The notes: generated by a model from the sequence alone, not told the origin. A DNA stretch of 64,000 nucleotides from Desulfosporosinus lacus DSM 15449 (GCF_900129935.1 NZ_FQXJ01000020.1:17704-81703); one strand, 5' to 3'; counted from the first letter of the stretch, positions 1 to 8,419 are shown. Numbers and translations: made by a program.

Positions 1-47
1 TGACTGCAGTACAAGCGTTGCACAAGAAGTTTGAGCTAGACATATAG
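1..47 (+). CDS. lysC: Aspartate kinase, C-terminal end (partial)
   Basis: Only the last 14 codons are present, ending in TAVQALHKKFELDI and a TAG stop. A tail of the form ALHxxFEL is typical of the regulatory ACT end of aspartate kinases, which make aspartyl phosphate for lysine, threonine and methionine synthesis. The next gene, dapA, starts 36 bases downstream on the same strand, which fits a diaminopimelate/lysine operon. The rest of the gene lies outside the window, so the call rests on a very short segment and on context. Confidence 0.6.
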   Translation, partial: TAVQALHKKFELDI

Positions 48-83
48 TATGTAAAATGGATGTGGGAAGAAAGGATGAGAAAG

Positions 84-1040
84 ATGTATTTTGGTAGAAT
101 CTTGACTGCCATGGTAACTCCCATGAACGAAGCGCTGGAAGTGGATTATCAAGAAGCCGTACGCCTGGCTCAGTATTTGACAGACCACGGATCAGATGGG
201 GTTGTTGTGTGTGGTACCACAGGAGAATCTCCGACTGTAACCGATCAAGAAAAAATTGAGCTCTTTAAGGCGATTAAAGGGGCTTTGGGAACGAAGGCAA
301 CGGTGATTGCAGGGATTGGATCAAATTCCACAAATTCCAGTGTTTCATTGGCCCGCATGGCGGAGACAACGGGTGTAGACGGTTTAATGGCAGTTGTACC
401 CTACTATAATAAACCTTCCCAAGAGGGAATGTTTCAGCACTTTAAGGCAATAGCAGAGGCGTCATCATTACCTTTAATGCTTTATAATGTACCTGGCAGA
501 ACGTCAGCTAATTTAATGCCAGAAACAGTCAAGAGATTGTCTGAAATTCCTAACATAGTTTCTTTAAAAGAAGCAGCAGGCTCCTTGGATCAGGTCAGTG
601 AGCTAAAAAGACTGTTGCCGGCTGAATTTGAGGTATACAGCGGAGATGACTCAATGACCTTGCCAATGCTGGCCTTAGGATGCAGCGGAATAATCAGCGT
701 TGCAGCCCATGTCATTGGAGACGAAATGAAAGCCATGGTAGATGCGTGGTTCGCAGGGGATACAGCTCAAGCAACAAAATGGCATCTTGAACTGTTTCCT
801 ATATTTAAGGGGATATTTGTAACATCAAACCCTGTCCCGATTAAAGCACTTATGAATATGATTGGTATCAAAGCCGGTAGAGTTCGCTTGCCTTTAGTTG
901 AGGCAACGAGTGAGGAAATAGGCTTTTTACAAGATCTTATGAAAACTATAAAAAAGTCAACGTCTAAGAATAGAATTCAGGCACAAGTAATATCAGAATT
1001 AAAAGTTGCTTCCGAAAAACCTGGACACCCAATCGTCTAG
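84..1040 (+). CDS. dapA: 4-hydroxy-tetrahydrodipicolinate synthase
   Basis: Condenses pyruvate with aspartate semialdehyde, the first committed step to diaminopimelate and lysine. Visible family motifs are GTTGESP (about residues 44-50), YNVPGRT (134-140, catalytic Tyr) and the Schiff-base lysine in SLKEA (about residue 162). The open frame begins at 60, but I choose the ATG at 84: AAGGA lies 9 bases before it, and the protein then begins MYFGRILTAM as family members do. At 318 residues it is about 25 longer than usual because of a basic C-terminal tail. It follows a probable aspartate kinase and ends at a strong hairpin. Confidence 0.95.
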   Translation: MYFGRILTAMVTPMNEALEVDYQEAVRLAQYLTDHGSDGVVVCGTTGESPTVTDQEKIELFKAIKGALGTKATVIAGIGSNSTNSSVSLARMAETTGVDGLMAVVPYYNKPSQEGMFQHFKAIAEASSLPLMLYNVPGRTSANLMPETVKRLSEIPNIVSLKEAAGSLDQVSELKRLLPAEFEVYSGDDSMTLPMLALGCSGIISVAAHVIGDEMKAMVDAWFAGDTAQATKWHLELFPIFKGIFVTSNPVPIKALMNMIGIKAGRVRLPLVEATSEEIGFLQDLMKTIKKSTSKNRIQAQVISELKVASEKPGHPIV

Positions 1041-1111
1041 GAGATTTAAACAAGCAAAACACGAAGCAACCGAAGAATATGCTCTGCGCTTTATATATTC
1101 TATAAAGAAAA

Positions 1112-1143
1112 TGAACCTCTGCTTACGTCTAAGCAGAGGTTCA
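1112..1143. terminator. Bidirectional terminator between convergent genes
   Basis: A perfect 14-bp stem (1112-1125 with 1130-1143) closes a CGTC loop. It is flanked by an A-rich run on the left and a T-rich run on the right, and the pairing continues weakly outward. It can end dapA on the plus strand and the convergent 1156-1674 gene on the minus strand. Confidence 0.9.
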
Positions 1144-1155
1144 CTTTCTTTATAG

Positions 1156-1674
1156 CTATTCATCGCCAAGAGTAAACTTCCAACCGCAATAGAATTCTTC
1201 AGGGTGAGGGTCTGGCGGGCATGCTATGCAAATCGTCTTAATTCGCGAGTCAATTGTAGAAGCAAATAACGAATACTCGACTTCTCCCACCGGCTTACAA
1301 GGATGGTCAGGCATATTCTTTTGTTTTCGTTTGGATTGAACACGGCAATCCTTCATTTGGAAAATAAGGGTATGATCGTCAGGCCTGAAACATTCTTGTA
1401 CATTGATAAAGGCATAAAGTCGAAACTTTAGAGCTCTTTCCAATGCGTCAAGCCCTCCATCTTTAGGTAACCCAAGGAACTTCATAATTCGTTTAGCCTC
1501 TAAGACAGTAAACGTTCGCCAAGCCTTAATATCTAGTTCGACTGCTTCATCAATCCCTCGCATTTGCTCGATAGCTTGGAACCAAAGCCCATCATGTGCT
1601 AACCAGCGTACTGCAAAATCTTCTAAAAGGGCTAATGCTTGCTCCCGGGTAAGATCGTCTTTAGAGTTTAACAT
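1156..1674 (-). CDS. Uncharacterised cytosolic protein
   Basis: A 172-residue soluble protein without signal peptide or membrane segment. I start it at the ATG at 1674, because AAAGGAGG sits 6 bases upstream; the longer frame to 1704 would put the Shine-Dalgarno inside the gene. The N-terminal half is helical with DGLWFQAIE and LDIKAW. The C-terminal half carries spaced cysteines (ECF, DCRVQ, HPC, CIACPPD, FYCGW) that could form a metal site. It resembles cytosolic proteins of the DUF6125 kind as I remember them, but I could not check this. No function is proposed. It stands alone, convergent with dapA. Confidence 0.75.
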   Translation of the reverse strand: MLNSKDDLTREQALALLEDFAVRWLAHDGLWFQAIEQMRGIDEAVELDIKAWRTFTVLEAKRIMKFLGLPKDGGLDALERALKFRLYAFINVQECFRPDDHTLIFQMKDCRVQSKRKQKNMPDHPCKPVGEVEYSLFASTIDSRIKTICIACPPDPHPEEFYCGWKFTLGDE

Positions 1675-1780
1675 CTTTAACCTCCTTTTTTGTAAATAAT
1701 CCACAAAATATTTATAATATTTTTTATTTTAAAATAGTATTCTCTAGCACTATCTAAATTCCTGCCTGTTAAAAATAATA

Positions 1781-1810
1781 TAAGTCACCACCCACTAAGG
1801 TGATGACTTA
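1781..1810 (-). terminator. Terminator of the small DUF1540 gene
   Basis: A stem of about 11 bp with one mismatch (1782-1792 with 1799-1809). Read on the minus strand it is followed by an AT-rich run with TTTTT, about 40 bases after the stop of the 45-codon gene. Confidence 0.65.
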
Positions 1811-1851
1811 TAGAAGAGATATAATAAGGGAATTAATAGATTGTAGAAGAT

Positions 1852-1989
1852 TTATTTATCTCCGGGTTCGTAAAAAGCACATTCAGCTTCACGATCCATT
1901 AAGCTGGAGGTGACACTTAATGTTTCAAGTTGACAGTGGCCATCCTCGTTATGATGGCATTTGGTTGCGCTACAAACAACATTGGTCAT
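1852..1989 (-). CDS. Small DUF1540-type cysteine-rich protein
   Basis: A 45-residue protein, MTNVVCSATKCHHN at its start. The cysteine spacing C-x4-C-x7-C, a late cysteine and a final acidic segment match the DUF1540 pattern (CxVxxCxxNxxxxCxAxxIxV) known from many Clostridia and Bacilli; function of the family is unknown, a small metal-binding protein being a guess. AAAGGTGG stands 8 bases before the ATG and a hairpin follows the stop, so it looks like a complete monocistronic gene despite its size. Confidence 0.75.
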   Translation of the reverse strand: MTNVVCSATKCHHNEDGHCQLETLSVTSSLMDREAECAFYEPGDK

Positions 1990-2119
1990 GACTATTCCAC
2001 CTTTCTAGTACTAGTCAGAAAGTACGACTTAAAGGTATAGTTCCCGAATTGTGGTATTTAATACATTATCTATGTCAGAAATACAGTGATCAACGTGCTT
2101 TAAGAGAAAATGAACTAAC

Positions 2120-2148
2120 TTGCAAGCCTTCGTTTTTCGCGCTATAAT
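2120..2148 (+). promoter_or_regulatory. Sigma-A promoter of the RNase J gene
   Basis: TTGCAA (2120-2125), a 17-base spacer and a perfect TATAAT (2143-2148). It implies a leader of about 335 bases before the RNase J start, which contains two copies of a dispersed repeat. Confidence 0.75.
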
Positions 2149-2310
2149 GTAGTATCTTTATTGTGCGGCTAGTTTCATAGATGATTATCGAAGTACTGGC
2201 GAATACTGGGCGTCATTGTGTTCGTTATGTTATTTCGCGTCTTTTTGTTGCTTTATTTTGGGGCTTCGAAGAAACCACGGGGATCCCGTTAGCTTTTTAG
2301 GCACATGAGA

Positions 2311-2413
2311 TATAAAGAAAACTTGGCTAGTGCCAAGCCGAAGGCGCAGGCGGTCGCCTAGTTGCCCTTATGCTTCAGAAAGTATATAACGTTAAGTTAA
2401 TACTTTCTGGGTA
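2311..2413 (+). repeat. Dispersed modular repeat, copy 1
   Basis: Begins with TATAAAGAAAACTTGG, continues with GCCAAGCCGAAGGC and AGTTGCCCTTATGC, and ends in an imperfect palindrome with arms CAGAAAGTAT (2376-2385) and ATACTTTCTG (2400-2409). The same modules in the same order recur at 2415, 21504, 36695 and 37486. Confidence 0.8.
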
Positions 2414-2414
2414 G

Positions 2415-2466
2415 TATAAAGAAAACTTGGTTAGCGCCAAGCCGAAGGCAGTTGCCCTTATACTAG
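2415..2466 (+). repeat. Dispersed modular repeat, copy 2 (short)
   Basis: A second, shorter copy directly after copy 1: the TATAAAGAAAACTTGG module, GCCAAGCCGAAGGC and AGTTGCCCTTATAC, without the CAGAAAGTAT palindrome. It ends just before the Shine-Dalgarno of the RNase J gene. Confidence 0.8.
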
Positions 2467-2491
2467 TACAAAAAATAGGAGGTGGATTTGA

Positions 2492-4156
2492 TTGCCGAAA
2501 GATCATAAATTGCAAATTATTCCTTTGGGCGGACTAGGAGAAATTGGAAAGAATATGACAGTAATACGCTATGATAACCAGATGGTGCTTGTTGATGCTG
2601 GATTAGCGTTTCCGGATGAAGATATGCTGGGGATTGATATTGTAATACCAGACTACACATATTTGATTGAACACAAAGAAATGCTTCTAGGTATATTGCT
2701 AACCCATGGACATGAAGATCATATCGGTGCCTTGCCATATTTATTGAGAGATGTGGATGTGCCCGTTTTTGGAACGCGTTTGACTTTAGGGATCATACAG
2801 TCCAAGATGAAAGAGAATAACTTAAATAATATCCAGGCAACGGTTGTACAGCCTCGTGATGTTATCAAGCTCGGAGTTTTTCGCATTGAATTTATTCGTG
2901 TCAATCATAGTATACCGGATTCAGTTTCGATCGCTATCCATTCTCCTTTAGGAACAGTTGTTGTAACGGGAGACTTTAAACTAGATCACACCCCTGTTTC
3001 GGGTGAGATACTAGACATTCATAAATTCTCCGAACTGGGAGACAAAGGGGTTTTATGTTTACTGTCAGACAGTACCAATGTAGAAAGAGCTGGATTTACG
3101 CCCTCTGAAAGTCATGTTGGGGAAATGATTGATGAAGCGTTTCGTAATGCTAAGGATCGTGTCATTCTTGCCAGCTTTGCTTCCAACGTATACCGACTCC
3201 AACAAGCGATTACCTCAGCAGTTAATACTAATCGCAAAGTAGCGGTCGTGGGACGAAGTATGGTAAATATAGTAGGAATTGCTGAGGAACTGGGGTATTT
3301 AGATATTCCAGAGGGGACCCTTATGGATATCGATGAAATCATCGGACTGCCGGGAAATCAGGCTTGTATCTTAACGACTGGGAGCCAAGGTGAGCCGATG
3401 TCAGCGTTGACCCGCATGGCTAACCACGATCATCGGCATGTAGCGATTCAACCGGGAGACACTGTGATCATTTCTGCGAGCCCAATTCCAGGTAATGAGA
3501 AATCTGTAGCTAAGACAGTCGACCAATTGTTTAAATTGGGAGCGAATGTGATTTACGAATCTGCAGAAGGAATGCACGTATCGGGTCATGCAAGTCAGGA
3601 AGAACAAAAATTAATGCTCAGCATGGTTCGACCGCAATATTTTATGCCTGTTCACGGGGAGTATCGCATGTTGATCAAACATGCCCAGTTAGCAGAACAA
3701 CTCGGTATTCCCAGAGAAAATATTTTTATCACTGAGAACGGTGGGGTTGTTGAATTCACGCGCCATGGGGCAGCTTTAGGCAGTAAGGTAATGGCTGGAA
3801 AAGTCTTGATAGACGGGTTAGGGATCGGAGACGTAGGCAACATCGTGTTACGAGATCGCAAACAACTCTCACAAGACGGTATTCTAATTGTCGTCATGAC
3901 CATAAGCCGTTCAAGTGGAGCTATTGTATCGGGTCCGGATATTGTGACAAGAGGATTTGTTTATGTACGTGAGTCAGAGACCATGTTAGAAGAAGCTAAA
4001 CAAAAGGTTAGACAGACGATGGCGCGTTGTCGAGAGAATCGAGTTACTGAATGGGCTGTCTTTAAAAACCAAATCCGAGATACTTTAAGCAAACACTTTT
4101 ATGAAAAAACACGCCGCAGACCTGTTATTTTACCCATTATTCAAGAGGTTGAATAG
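2492..4156 (+). CDS. rnj: Ribonuclease J (MBL/beta-CASP RNase)
   Basis: A 554-residue RNase J, which combines endonuclease and 5'-3' exonuclease activity in mRNA decay and rRNA maturation. The metallo-beta-lactamase motif HGHEDH (72-77) binds the two zinc ions; further motifs are GDFKLDHTP, a beta-CASP domain with SGHAS, and PVHGEYR near 385. Length is typical. The TTG at 2492 is the start: AGGAGGTGG lies just upstream. It has its own promoter and a long leader with two repeat copies, and is followed after about 25 bases by the promoter of the cobalt operon. Confidence 0.95.
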   Translation: MPKDHKLQIIPLGGLGEIGKNMTVIRYDNQMVLVDAGLAFPDEDMLGIDIVIPDYTYLIEHKEMLLGILLTHGHEDHIGALPYLLRDVDVPVFGTRLTLGIIQSKMKENNLNNIQATVVQPRDVIKLGVFRIEFIRVNHSIPDSVSIAIHSPLGTVVVTGDFKLDHTPVSGEILDIHKFSELGDKGVLCLLSDSTNVERAGFTPSESHVGEMIDEAFRNAKDRVILASFASNVYRLQQAITSAVNTNRKVAVVGRSMVNIVGIAEELGYLDIPEGTLMDIDEIIGLPGNQACILTTGSQGEPMSALTRMANHDHRHVAIQPGDTVIISASPIPGNEKSVAKTVDQLFKLGANVIYESAEGMHVSGHASQEEQKLMLSMVRPQYFMPVHGEYRMLIKHAQLAEQLGIPRENIFITENGGVVEFTRHGAALGSKVMAGKVLIDGLGIGDVGNIVLRDRKQLSQDGILIVVMTISRSSGAIVSGPDIVTRGFVYVRESETMLEEAKQKVRQTMARCRENRVTEWAVFKNQIRDTLSKHFYEKTRRRPVILPIIQEVE

Positions 4157-4180
4157 TTATAAAGTTGAAAAAATTCTTAC

Positions 4181-4209
4181 TTGACGGGGAAGAGTATTCG
4201 TGTTAAATT
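4181..4209 (+). promoter_or_regulatory. Sigma-A promoter of the cbi operon
   Basis: TTGACG (4181-4186), 17 bases, TAAATT (4204-4209). It lies about 20 bases before the riboswitch begins. Confidence 0.65.
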
Positions 4210-4227
4210 TATAAAAAGTAAATATTT

Positions 4228-4389
4228 CGAGCAAGTGATTTTTCTTTATAAGAAAAATTAAACAGGGAAGCCGGTGTGAATCCGGCGCGGTCCCGCCACT
4301 GTAAATGGGGAGTTTTTGCCATATCCACTGAGGAAACTTGGGAAGGAGGCAATAAACGATGAACCTAAGCCAGGAGACCTGACTGCTCG
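4228..4389 (+). ncRNA. Cobalamin riboswitch
   Basis: Class hallmarks are present in order: GCCGGTGTGAATCCGGC, GGTCCCGCCACTGTAA (4290s), and the B12 box AGCCAGGAGACCTG near 4370-4382. Outer helix P1 pairs CGAGCA (4228-4233) with TGCTCG (4384-4389). Adenosylcobalamin binding would favour the downstream terminator and shut off cobalt uptake. It precedes cbiMNQO, a standard arrangement. Confidence 0.95.
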
Positions 4390-4437
4390 TATGCTTTAAC
4401 TCACGATGGATGAGTGGCAGGAATTTTTGTTAATTCA

Positions 4438-4470
4438 GCCCTCCATATCATGGAGGGCTTTATATATTAT
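4438..4470 (+). terminator. Riboswitch terminator (expression platform)
   Basis: A perfect 8-bp GC-rich stem, GCCCTCCA with TGGAGGGC, loop TATCA, followed by a T-rich run. Its place 50 bases after the B12 box makes it the likely expression platform of the riboswitch. Confidence 0.85.
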
Positions 4471-4485
4471 TTTGTGTACATAATA

Positions 4486-4587
4486 GGTTTCCCGAGGGAA
4501 ACTATCTGCAGGTATATGTCTTGTTCATGCGGGATTTGCTTTCAAAAATGCGAATGCGACTTGAAAGCAGAAGAGAACGCACCGTTC
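4486..4587 (+). ncRNA. Unassigned structured leader segment
   Basis: Between the two terminators of the cbi leader lie a hairpin with arms GTTTCC/GGAAAC (around 4487-4502) and a 9-bp stem TGCTTTCAA/TTGAAAGCA enclosed by TGCG/CGCA. With the strong terminator that follows, this has the layout of a second RNA switch. I could not match it to a known class; a metal-sensing element is only a guess based on the cobalt transporter downstream. Confidence 0.4.
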
Positions 4588-4650
4588 GAGATAACCAATA
4601 CATTGCTGTCTTTCGGATTAGTGATGTAGGGTTATCTCTTTATTTTTTTT
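4588..4650 (+). terminator. Second leader terminator before cbiM
   Basis: GAGATAACC (4588-4596) pairs with GGTTATCTC (4630-4638); inside, TACATTGCT pairs with AGTGATGTA using two G-U pairs. The run TTTATTTTTTTT follows. This is a long, strong intrinsic terminator about 105 bases before cbiM. Confidence 0.85.
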
Positions 4651-4755
4651 ATGAGAGAGGGGGGATCCAGAAACAGTGAATAAAAGGTATCTCAGATAGT
4701 TGAGTTAACAAACATTAGGTTTCGCATTTAACATGTAAGAAGGAGTGATAAAGCT

Positions 4756-5541
4756 ATGTTTCTTCGTAAAAGCAAACATATTGGGTTATTAATAACCTAT
4801 GTTATGTCTATATACATCTTCTTTCCGGATGATGCTTATGCTATGCATATTATGGAAGGATTTCTACCTTTTAACTGGGCGGCTTTTTGGTGGATGGTCA
4901 TGATTCCTTTTGTCATTGCCGGGGTGCGTTCCATCAAAAAAACAGTCACACTCCACCCTAATTTAAAAATGCTGCTAGGTATGGCGGGAGCATTTGCGTT
5001 TGTGCTGTCAGCTTTAAAAATCCCATCTGTTACCGGCAGCAGCTCACACCCTACAGGTGTGGGCTTAGGGACAATTTTGTTTGGACCCACAGCCATGACT
5101 GTTTTAAGTATGATTGTTTTAGTCTTCCAAGCTCTTTTACTAGCTCATGGAGGAATAACAACCTTAGGGGCAAATACTTTTTCTATGGGGATTGTTGGCC
5201 CTTTTGTCTCGTATGGTATCTACAAAGGTTTAAAGAAGTTGGGAGCTCCCCAATGGCTCTCTATCTTTATGGCGGCAACTTTAGGAAATTTGATGACCTA
5301 CGTGACAACCTCTATTCAGTTGGGACTGGCGTTTCCGGCAGCGGCAGGCGGAGTAACTGCTGCCATACTTAAATTCTTGGGCATTTTTGCACTCACCCAG
5401 ATCCCTTTAGCTATCAGCGAAGGTTTGCTTACGGTCATGGTATTTAATATTCTTTCCGCTTACAGTCAAAAAGAGTTACAGGTCTTAACTGCATTTACGG
5501 GCAAAAGGATATCTTCCATTAAGCGGGAGGTGAAAGCATGA
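4756..5541 (+). CDS. cbiM: Cobalt ECF transporter S component CbiM
   Basis: Integral membrane substrate-binding part of the CbiMNQO cobalt importer, 261 residues with several hydrophobic segments. The first 29 residues form a signal peptide ending in AYA; cleavage would expose Met-His-Ile (residues 30-32), the N-terminal metal-binding group known for CbiM/Nik[10 protein letters not shown] is the family signature. AAGAAGGAG precedes the ATG at 4756, which supports the long form with signal peptide. It is the first gene of cbiMNQO-cbiJ, under a cobalamin riboswitch, and overlaps cbiN by four bases. Confidence 0.97.
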   Translation: MFLRKSKHIGLLITYVMSIYIFFPDDAYAMHIMEGFLPFNWAAFWWMVMIPFVIAGVRSIKKTVTLHPNLKMLLGMAGAFAFVLSALKIPSVTGSSSHPTGVGLGTILFGPTAMTVLSMIVLVFQALLLAHGGITTLGANTFSMGIVGPFVSYGIYKGLKKLGAPQWLSIFMAATLGNLMTYVTTSIQLGLAFPAAAGGVTAAILKFLGIFALTQIPLAISEGLLTVMVFNILSAYSQKELQVLTAFTGKRISSIKREVKA

Positions 5542-5834
5542 AACTCTTTAACAAAAATATGATAATTCTTGCATTTGTTGCGCTATTGGCATTTGTCCCA
5601 CTTTACATAGCCCGAGGCGCCGAGTTTGCTGGTGCTGATACTCAAGCCTCAGAAGCGATCAGCACACTCAATGCCAGTTACACACCTTGGTTTGAGTCAT
5701 TTTGGGAACCGCCCAGCGGAGAGGTGGAGTCATTCTTGTTCGCCTTGCAGGCTGCTGTCGGGAGTGGATTCGTTTTTTATTATCTAGGGTACACGAAGGG
5801 CAGAAACAGTATTAATAAGAGGGATCAAGTGTGA
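5538..5834 (+). CDS. cbiN: Cobalt transporter component CbiN
   Basis: A 98-residue protein with an N-terminal hydrophobic segment (about 9-27), a short extracytoplasmic part containing [12 protein letters not shown] and [16 protein letters not shown], and a second membrane segment near 72-88. This two-helix layout and the [10 protein letters not shown] region are typical of CbiN, which loads metal into CbiM. Its ATG overlaps the cbiM stop (ATGA) and its end overlaps the cbiQ start, indicating translational coupling. Confidence 0.95.
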   Translation: MKLFNKNMIILAFVALLAFVPLYIARGAEFAGADTQASEAISTLNASYTPWFESFWEPPSGEVESFLFALQAAVGSGFVFYYLGYTKGRNSINKRDQV

Positions 5835-6601
5835 TTGCCGTTGATTCTTACGCCTATAACAATAATCTCAAAAGCGTACATCCAGCAGAAAAATCACTTT
5901 TTGCGATGTTTACAATGGGTGTATGCCTAGCATCTTCAACGATGATTACCCCTCTCATCGTTTTGGCCGTAATGGCCGGAGGAATTATTTTGAAAGCAGG
6001 TATTCCAACCCGAGTTTTAATTAAGCTCATGACTGTTCCACTGGCCTTTCTTTTAATCAGTATATTAACAATAGTGTTTTCAGTATCGATCAACTCTTCA
6101 GGTTTTTGGCTCGCACAAACCTATAAGGGCTTTACCATAGGAATACGCTACCCAGATCTAATGACAGCGGCAAACCTCTTTCTCAGGTCGTTAGGAGCTG
6201 TATCGTGTCTCTATTTTCTGGCCTTGACTACTCCGCTCACTGAACTGATTACAGTCCTCCATAAGTTAAAAGTACCATTCATAATTACAGAATTAATGGT
6301 GCTTATATATCGCTTTATCTTCGTTTTTATGGAAACCGCAACTGCGATTCGGCGTGCACAGTATTCTCGTTCAGGCTATATCTCCATGAATAGTTCTTTT
6401 CGTTCTATGAGCAGGCTCTTCTCTGCACTCTTAGGGAAGGTCTTTGTTAAATCGCAAGACCTTTACAATTCCATGGCTGCACGGTGTTACACGGGAGAGA
6501 TTAAGGTGCTTACCAAGAAACGGCCCGTTAGCTTCAAAAATTATTTTATTATAGCTGTGATCGAGACCCCTTTAATTTTATTGAATTTGCTTTGGAGGTA
6601 A
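5831..6601 (+). CDS. cbiQ: Cobalt transporter transmembrane component CbiQ
   Basis: A 256-residue membrane protein (ECF T component) that couples the ATPase to CbiM. It begins with a GTG overlapping the cbiN stop. [11 protein letters not shown] and HPAEKSLFA at the N-terminus, and the cytoplasmic coupling helices with RRAQYSRSGY and NSMAARCYTG near the C-terminus, are family features; the Ala-Arg motifs there contact the ATPase. Five or so hydrophobic segments are visible. The next gene, cbiO, follows after 5 bases. Confidence 0.95.
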   Translation: MIAVDSYAYNNNLKSVHPAEKSLFAMFTMGVCLASSTMITPLIVLAVMAGGIILKAGIPTRVLIKLMTVPLAFLLISILTIVFSVSINSSGFWLAQTYKGFTIGIRYPDLMTAANLFLRSLGAVSCLYFLALTTPLTELITVLHKLKVPFIITELMVLIYRFIFVFMETATAIRRAQYSRSGYISMNSSFRSMSRLFSALLGKVFVKSQDLYNSMAARCYTGEIKVLTKKRPVSFKNYFIIAVIETPLILLNLLWR

Positions 6602-6606
6602 TATAG

Positions 6607-7461
6607 TTGTCAGAGCTCATACTTGAAACAGTTGACCTAGAATATTCTTATCCAGATGGTACAAGTGCTTTGCGCAAAGTGAATTTACAAGTTCAAAAGG
6701 GAGAAAAGTTAGCTATTCTAGGATCAAACGGAGCCGGAAAGTCGACTTTGTTTATGCATTTTAATGGAATCTATCGCCCTGACTCGGGTTTTATTAAATA
6801 TCAAGGACAAGGTATCTCTTATAAAAAGAAGGACTTAACTGATCTTCGCAAAAAGGTGGGAATTGTCTTTCAAGATCCGGACAGTCAGCTATTTTCCGCT
6901 AGTGTATGGCAAGATATCTCGTTTGGCCCGCTTAATCTCGGACTTTCAGAGGAAGTTGTAACACAAAGAGTTAAACAAGCCTTGTTAGATACTGAAACCA
7001 CAGACATAGAAGATAAACCCACTCACTTGTTAAGTTATGGTCAGAAAAAGCGGGTTTCTATTGCGGGGGTATTGGCAATGGAGCCGGAAATTATTATTTT
7101 TGATGAGCCTACTGCTGGGATGGATCCTCGTCACGCTCAAGAGTTCATGCAACTTTTAGAAAAGTTAAGTGATGAAGGAAAGACAATTATTCTCTCGACT
7201 CATGATGTCGATTTAGCCTATAGCTGGTCAAATAGGTTAGCAATCATGTACCGTGGAGAAATTCTCGCGCACGGATTACCCGGTGAACTATTTTCTCGGA
7301 CGGAGATCGTGAAACGCGCTGATTTGACCATTCCCTGGCTGATAGAGACACATAGTGAGTTGGTCAAAAAAGGATGGCTGCCTCCGTCTGCGTCTTTACC
7401 AAAATCAAAAGAAGATCTATTCCGGAACATTCCGGTTAAGAGCGGTCAGCAAAGTGCATAG
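6607..7461 (+). CDS. cbiO: Cobalt transporter ATPase CbiO
   Basis: A 284-residue ABC ATPase of the ECF type. Walker A GSNGAGKST (39-47), Q-loop FQDPDSQLF, signature LSYGQKK, Walker B IIIFDEPTAGMD and switch histidine STHD are all intact. The start is a TTG at 6607 with TTGGAGG upstream; no ATG fits. LSYGQKKRVSIAG is characteristic of CbiO rather than of general ABC proteins. It closes the transporter set and is followed 27 bases later by cbiJ. Confidence 0.95.
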   Translation: MSELILETVDLEYSYPDGTSALRKVNLQVQKGEKLAILGSNGAGKSTLFMHFNGIYRPDSGFIKYQGQGISYKKKDLTDLRKKVGIVFQDPDSQLFSASVWQDISFGPLNLGLSEEVVTQRVKQALLDTETTDIEDKPTHLLSYGQKKRVSIAGVLAMEPEIIIFDEPTAGMDPRHAQEFMQLLEKLSDEGKTIILSTHDVDLAYSWSNRLAIMYRGEILAHGLPGELFSRTEIVKRADLTIPWLIETHSELVKKGWLPPSASLPKSKEDLFRNIPVKSGQQSA

Positions 7462-7488
7462 AATGAGAGCTTCAATGGAGGTTAGCAA

Positions 7489-8226
7489 ATGATATTGCTT
7501 TTGGGAGAAACAGCTGCGGCGCGTGAAATTAGTGAATGTCTTAATAGCAGAAGGCTTGAGCTAATACGAATGCAAACGTGGAGCGAAAAGATGTGTCTCC
7601 ATTCGCCGACATTAATCATTGATGCCAGCCCACCTTCCAGCAGTGTAAAGTTTTCCCCTTTGCGCCAATGGTGTGAACCGCGAGGTATTCCTTATCTGCG
7701 TTTAGAAAGACCTGAGACAATTATTCCTGTTAGCCCGTTAATCTATCCAGTAGATAATTGGGAGGAAGCACTGCTCCAATTGGAGTGGCGCGTGGGTGCT
7801 TTGCATCAAGAGAAAGGACGTCCTGTAACGATTTTTGTCACGACGGGAAGTCACCAATTAGAAAGCATCGTACGAAGTCCGTTTGCCCGATTTGCCCGTA
7901 TAGTTGTCCGGGTTCTGCCCGAGGGGCGTTTAGTACAGAAGTGTCAAGATATGGGCATTCCGCCAAGGAACATCGTTGCTATGCAAGGACAATTTTCTAG
8001 AGATGTAAATCGAGTATTCTTTAAATTTTACGGAGCTGATATTCTTTTGACTCGAGACAGCGGGTTTGCTGGTGGGACTGATACGAAAATCTCTGCTGCC
8101 TTGGAATTGGGTTTAGAGATTGTGTTTATCAAAAGAAACAATCTGAATTTAGGATTGACGGTGAACAGTGTTCATGAATTGCTTGATTGGGTAGACGCTA
8201 ATGTTACTTTGCCAAAATGTACCTAA
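7489..8226 (+). CDS. cbiJ: Precorrin-6A reductase CbiJ/CobK family
   Basis: A 245-residue protein that matches CbiJ/CobK, which reduces a corrin-ring precursor with NADPH. Recognisable pieces are IDASPPSS near 46-53 (DATHPFA in canonical members), a middle TTGSHQLE segment, RVLPEG, the MQGQFSRDVN segment and LLTRDSGFAGGTDTKISAA towards the end. The substrate-side DATHP motif is altered here. GGAGG precedes the ATG by 8 bases. Being downstream of cbiMNQO under the same riboswitch fits a role in cobalamin synthesis. A terminator follows. Confidence 0.85.
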   Translation: MILLLGETAAAREISECLNSRRLELIRMQTWSEKMCLHSPTLIIDASPPSSSVKFSPLRQWCEPRGIPYLRLERPETIIPVSPLIYPVDNWEEALLQLEWRVGALHQEKGRPVTIFVTTGSHQLESIVRSPFARFARIVVRVLPEGRLVQKCQDMGIPPRNIVAMQGQFSRDVNRVFFKFYGADILLTRDSGFAGGTDTKISAALELGLEIVFIKRNNLNLGLTVNSVHELLDWVDANVTLPKCT

Positions 8227-8246
8227 ATTTATAAATATAATCACTA

Positions 8247-8279
8247 GAGACGAGGATGCCTGATCCTCGCCTCTTTTTT
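8247..8279 (+). terminator. Terminator of the cbi operon
   Basis: CGAGGA/TCCTCG with an outer GAG/CTC and one mismatch, followed by TTTTTT. Confidence 0.9.
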
Positions 8280-8419
8280 CGGCATATTAAAATGCTCTCC
8301 TAGAATAGAAACCTAAGGACGGGAGAGTGGATTCGGAAAATTTTTTCTCAGGGCTTGCAAAAATAATCGGGGGCGTTCAATATAATCTTAATGAGTATAT
8401 TTAAGTTTACATAAAATTC

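Noticed and set aside
4414..4629. 71-codon open frame in the cbi leader
   Set aside because: It runs through the riboswitch terminator and most of the second structured segment, has no ribosome site and no family resemblance apart from the HIMEGF coincidence. Treated as non-coding leader.
7758..8000. 80-codon plus-strand frame inside cbiJ
   Set aside because: Alternative frame of a clear gene, with no start signal or family match.
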